Below are positions 62,634-64,000 of a stretch of 64,000 nt of DNA, one piece after another. The stretch comes from Achromobacter sp. Bel (GTDB taxonomy: Bacteria; Pseudomonadota; Gammaproteobacteria; Burkholderiales; Burkholderiaceae_B), in NCBI RefSeq assembly GCF_012928505.1, contig NZ_JABBJN010000023.1, forward strand, positions 1 to 64,000, given 5' to 3'. Position 1 is the first letter of the stretch; each line of letters begins with the position of its first letter. A model generated the notes under the pieces. The model was not told the DNA's origin, ran no database searches, and was given only the letters and a program-made list of their open reading frames with translations. A program made the translations under genes and the position numbers.

Positions 62634-63733
62634 GGGGTGGGTTCCTTTGAAAACGCGAATTGCGGCACGCGTGCATTGGGCAGCGGCCGATAACGGAAAC
62701 GGGATGCCAGGGCGGCCGGGTCAGCGCCCGCCCGCAGCAAATGGGCCAGCGCGTCCGCAGCGTGGCGGCGCGCCAGGCCTTGGCCCGGGCAGGCGTGGCC
62801 GTGTGCGCCGAATGTCCAGCCGGCATCGGGCTGGACCGTCGCCGCGGCGGCCAGCACCAGCAGCACGGTCTGGCCGGCCTCGATCCGCTGGCCGCCCACC
62901 GTGACGGCGTCCGCCAGGAACCGCCGCGTGTTGTGCAGGGGCGGGTCGTGGCGGATGACATGGCCGACGATCGCGTCGGCCTCGGCGCGGGCCGCGTCGG
63001 CAGACAGGCCGCGCCTGCCGGCATGGATCAGCGCGTTGCCCAGCAGCCCGGCGCCCGCTTCGCAAGACTGAAACAGCAGGCCGATAAGGTTCGCCGCCAG
63101 CACGGCAACGGGGATTGCCGCGCGGACGCCGTCTTCGCGTAGTTTGCGCAGGGCCGGGGCGGCGTCGCCCGCAAGCAGGAGGGATTCCAGGCGGGTCTGC
63201 AGCACGTCGGCGGCGGCATGCCCGGCGGCGACCTGGTCCGCATCCGCCGTGGCGGGCAGGGCGGACACGAAGGCGGAGATCCGCGCCGCGCTATCGGTGT
63301 GCAGCGCGGTCGGCAGCCCCAGGAAGGCCGCTTGCGCATGCACCGGCGCGGCGGTCAGATAGCGATCCACAGCGGTGGCGTCCAAGGCCGGCGTCATGGG
63401 CCATTGCGGGGTACAGGGCTGCTCGGCTTGTTCCTGGATGAAGGCGGCCAGCAGGGCCTTCAGCCGCGTGTGCAGGGCGCCGTCGTTCATGCGCACGAAG
63501 CGGCCGAACAGCTCGCCTGCCGGGCCGGCGCACACGCCTCGCGGCACGGGCTCCGATGGCGGACGGACGCGCGCGGCGGGGGCGCGCATCACGGCCTGGA
63601 TCGTGTCCGGATGGCTGGCGACCCAAAGGTCCAGCGCGTCGTCCCGGTACAGCGGTTGCTCGCGCGCCAGCGCGGCGTAGTAGGGGTAAGGGTCGGGGTG
63701 TGTGACGGCAAGCAGGGGATGGGCGGGAAACAT
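62630..63733 (-). CDS. Divergent cytochrome P450
   Basis: 367-aa P450-like protein. The heme-binding loop WTFGAHGHACPGQGLARR is present with the thiolate Cys (C315), although one Gly of FGxGxHxCxG is His (H311). The I helix reads LLFQSCEAGAGLLGNAL: the acid (E225) is kept, but the usual Thr is Gly (G227). The K-helix ExxR position reads HVIR (H258, R261) before HDPPLHNTRR, so the Glu is missing. I chose ATG 63733 (MFPAHPLLAVTHPDPYPYY), because the upstream extension is not homologous. It may be a peroxygenase-like or non-oxygenating P450. Confidence 0.8.
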   Translation of the reverse strand: MFPAHPLLAVTHPDPYPYYAALAREQPLYRDDALDLWVASHPDTIQAVMRAPAARVRPPSEPVPRGVCAGPAGELFGRFVRMNDGALHTRLKALLAAFIQEQAEQPCTPQWPMTPALDATAVDRYLTAAPVHAQAAFLGLPTALHTDSAARISAFVSALPATADADQVAAGHAAADVLQTRLESLLLAGDAAPALRKLREDGVRAAIPVAVLAANLIGLLFQSCEAGAGLLGNALIHAGRRGLSADAARAEADAIVGHVIRHDPPLHNTRRFLADAVTVGGQRIEAGQTVLLVLAAAATVQPDAGWTFGAHGHACPGQGLARRHAADALAHLLRAGADPAALASRFRYRPLPNARVPQFAFSKEPTP

Positions 63734-63804
63734 GGCGTGGCCGGTGGGGGATCCGGCTGCCAGTATCCGCCGCCCGTGCACGCAACGATTCGATGGCGGG
63801 CGAA

Positions 63805-64000
63805 CTATGCCTGCGCCGTACCGGATGGAGGGGCGCCGGCATCCGCCAGCAGCGCGGCGTACCCGAGGCGGGAATCCGGCCACTGCAGCGTGAATCCGCT
63901 TGCCCGCAACCTGGCGTTGCTGAGTTTTTTGCTGCCCACGTTCGCCGGGGCGGGCGCGATGCGTGGCGCAGGCGCGCCGACCATCGCCGCCAGGTCCGCA
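63805..64000 (-). CDS. 3' end of an NAD-dependent epimerase-like gene
   Basis: Only the last 64 codons are in the window; the gene continues beyond base 64000. The minus-strand frame encodes VGSKKLSNARLRASGF, TLQWPDSRLGYAALLA and a short Ala/Pro tail, ending in TAG at 63805-63807. The S-N-x-R-L-x-A-S-G-F and the PD-R-GYAAL pattern match the C-terminus of atypical SDR / sugar-nucleotide epimerase-like proteins. It is upstream of, and on the same strand as, the P450 gene. Confidence 0.65.
   Translation of the reverse strand, partial: ADLAAMVGAPAPRIAPAPANVGSKKLSNARLRASGFTLQWPDSRLGYAALLADAGAPPSGTAQA

Noticed and set aside
1-64000. tRNA, rRNA, CRISPR, insertion sequence or prophage
   Set aside because: I read for tRNA-like TTCGA loops, regular spaced repeats, transposase or integrase motifs and found none that hold up.

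Overview
The window is a chromosomal segment of a GC-rich betaproteobacterium of the family Alcaligenaceae. Achromobacter or Bordetella is most likely, judging from the housekeeping gene order and protein sequences; the exact genus is an inference. Coding density is very high. I see no rRNA, tRNA, CRISPR array, insertion sequence, prophage or integrase, so this looks like core chromosome with small lineage-specific metabolic cassettes.

Layout. 1-8.6 kb: the 3' part of relA, an MHS-type MFS transporter, argE, trpB-trpA-accD and a PagL-type lipid A deacylase. 8.7-14 kb: rne (minus), divergent from rluC and a HAD phosphatase. 14-16.6 kb: msrPQ, then an AmiD-like amidase. 16.6-24.8 kb: a methyltransferase and a Maf-family pyrophosphatase (minus), divergent from yceD-rpmF-plsX-fabH-fabD-fabG-acpP-fabF. 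24.8-29 kb: a YgfX-like protein and the envelope stress module rpoE-rseA-rseB-mucD. 29.2-34.1 kb: lepA-lepB-rnc-era-recO.

34-41 kb is accessory: a LysR regulator, then a minus-strand unit of a Bug-type binding protein, an AstE-like deacylase and a threonine-synthase-like PLP enzyme, followed by an ATP/ADP-translocase-like carrier with an aldo/keto reductase, and a BI-1/YccA protein. 41.4-45 kb: a DUF2486-like protein, holC and pepA (minus), divergent from lptF. 45-50 kb: LysR, an orphan ABC binding protein, mmsA and a CysB-type regulator. 50.3-51.5 kb: a DUF2325 protein under a Fur-like promoter, and an NlpC/P60 lipoprotein. 51.7-59.8 kb: prpE-hbpS-like-UMF1 transporter, acs, a DMT exporter and ltaE. 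59.8-64 kb: a class III aminotransferase, an unusual tandem-wHTH GntR regulator, an ABM monooxygenase coupled to a degenerate P450, and the 3' end of an epimerase-like gene.

Many neighbours overlap by 4 bases (ATGA or GTGA) or as TGATG, which implies translational coupling within operons. The most interesting signals outside textbook genes are: paired TTGTAT/ATACAA operators with a two-wHTH GntR protein; a P450 lacking the ExxR glutamate and the I-helix threonine; a -10 hexamer placed so that lepA mRNA could be leaderless; chains of RNA stem-loops in the acpP-fabF gap and the rne leader; tandem repeats in the yceD leader; a 31-bp perfect palindrome upstream of acs; and a Fur-like box on the DUF2325 promoter.
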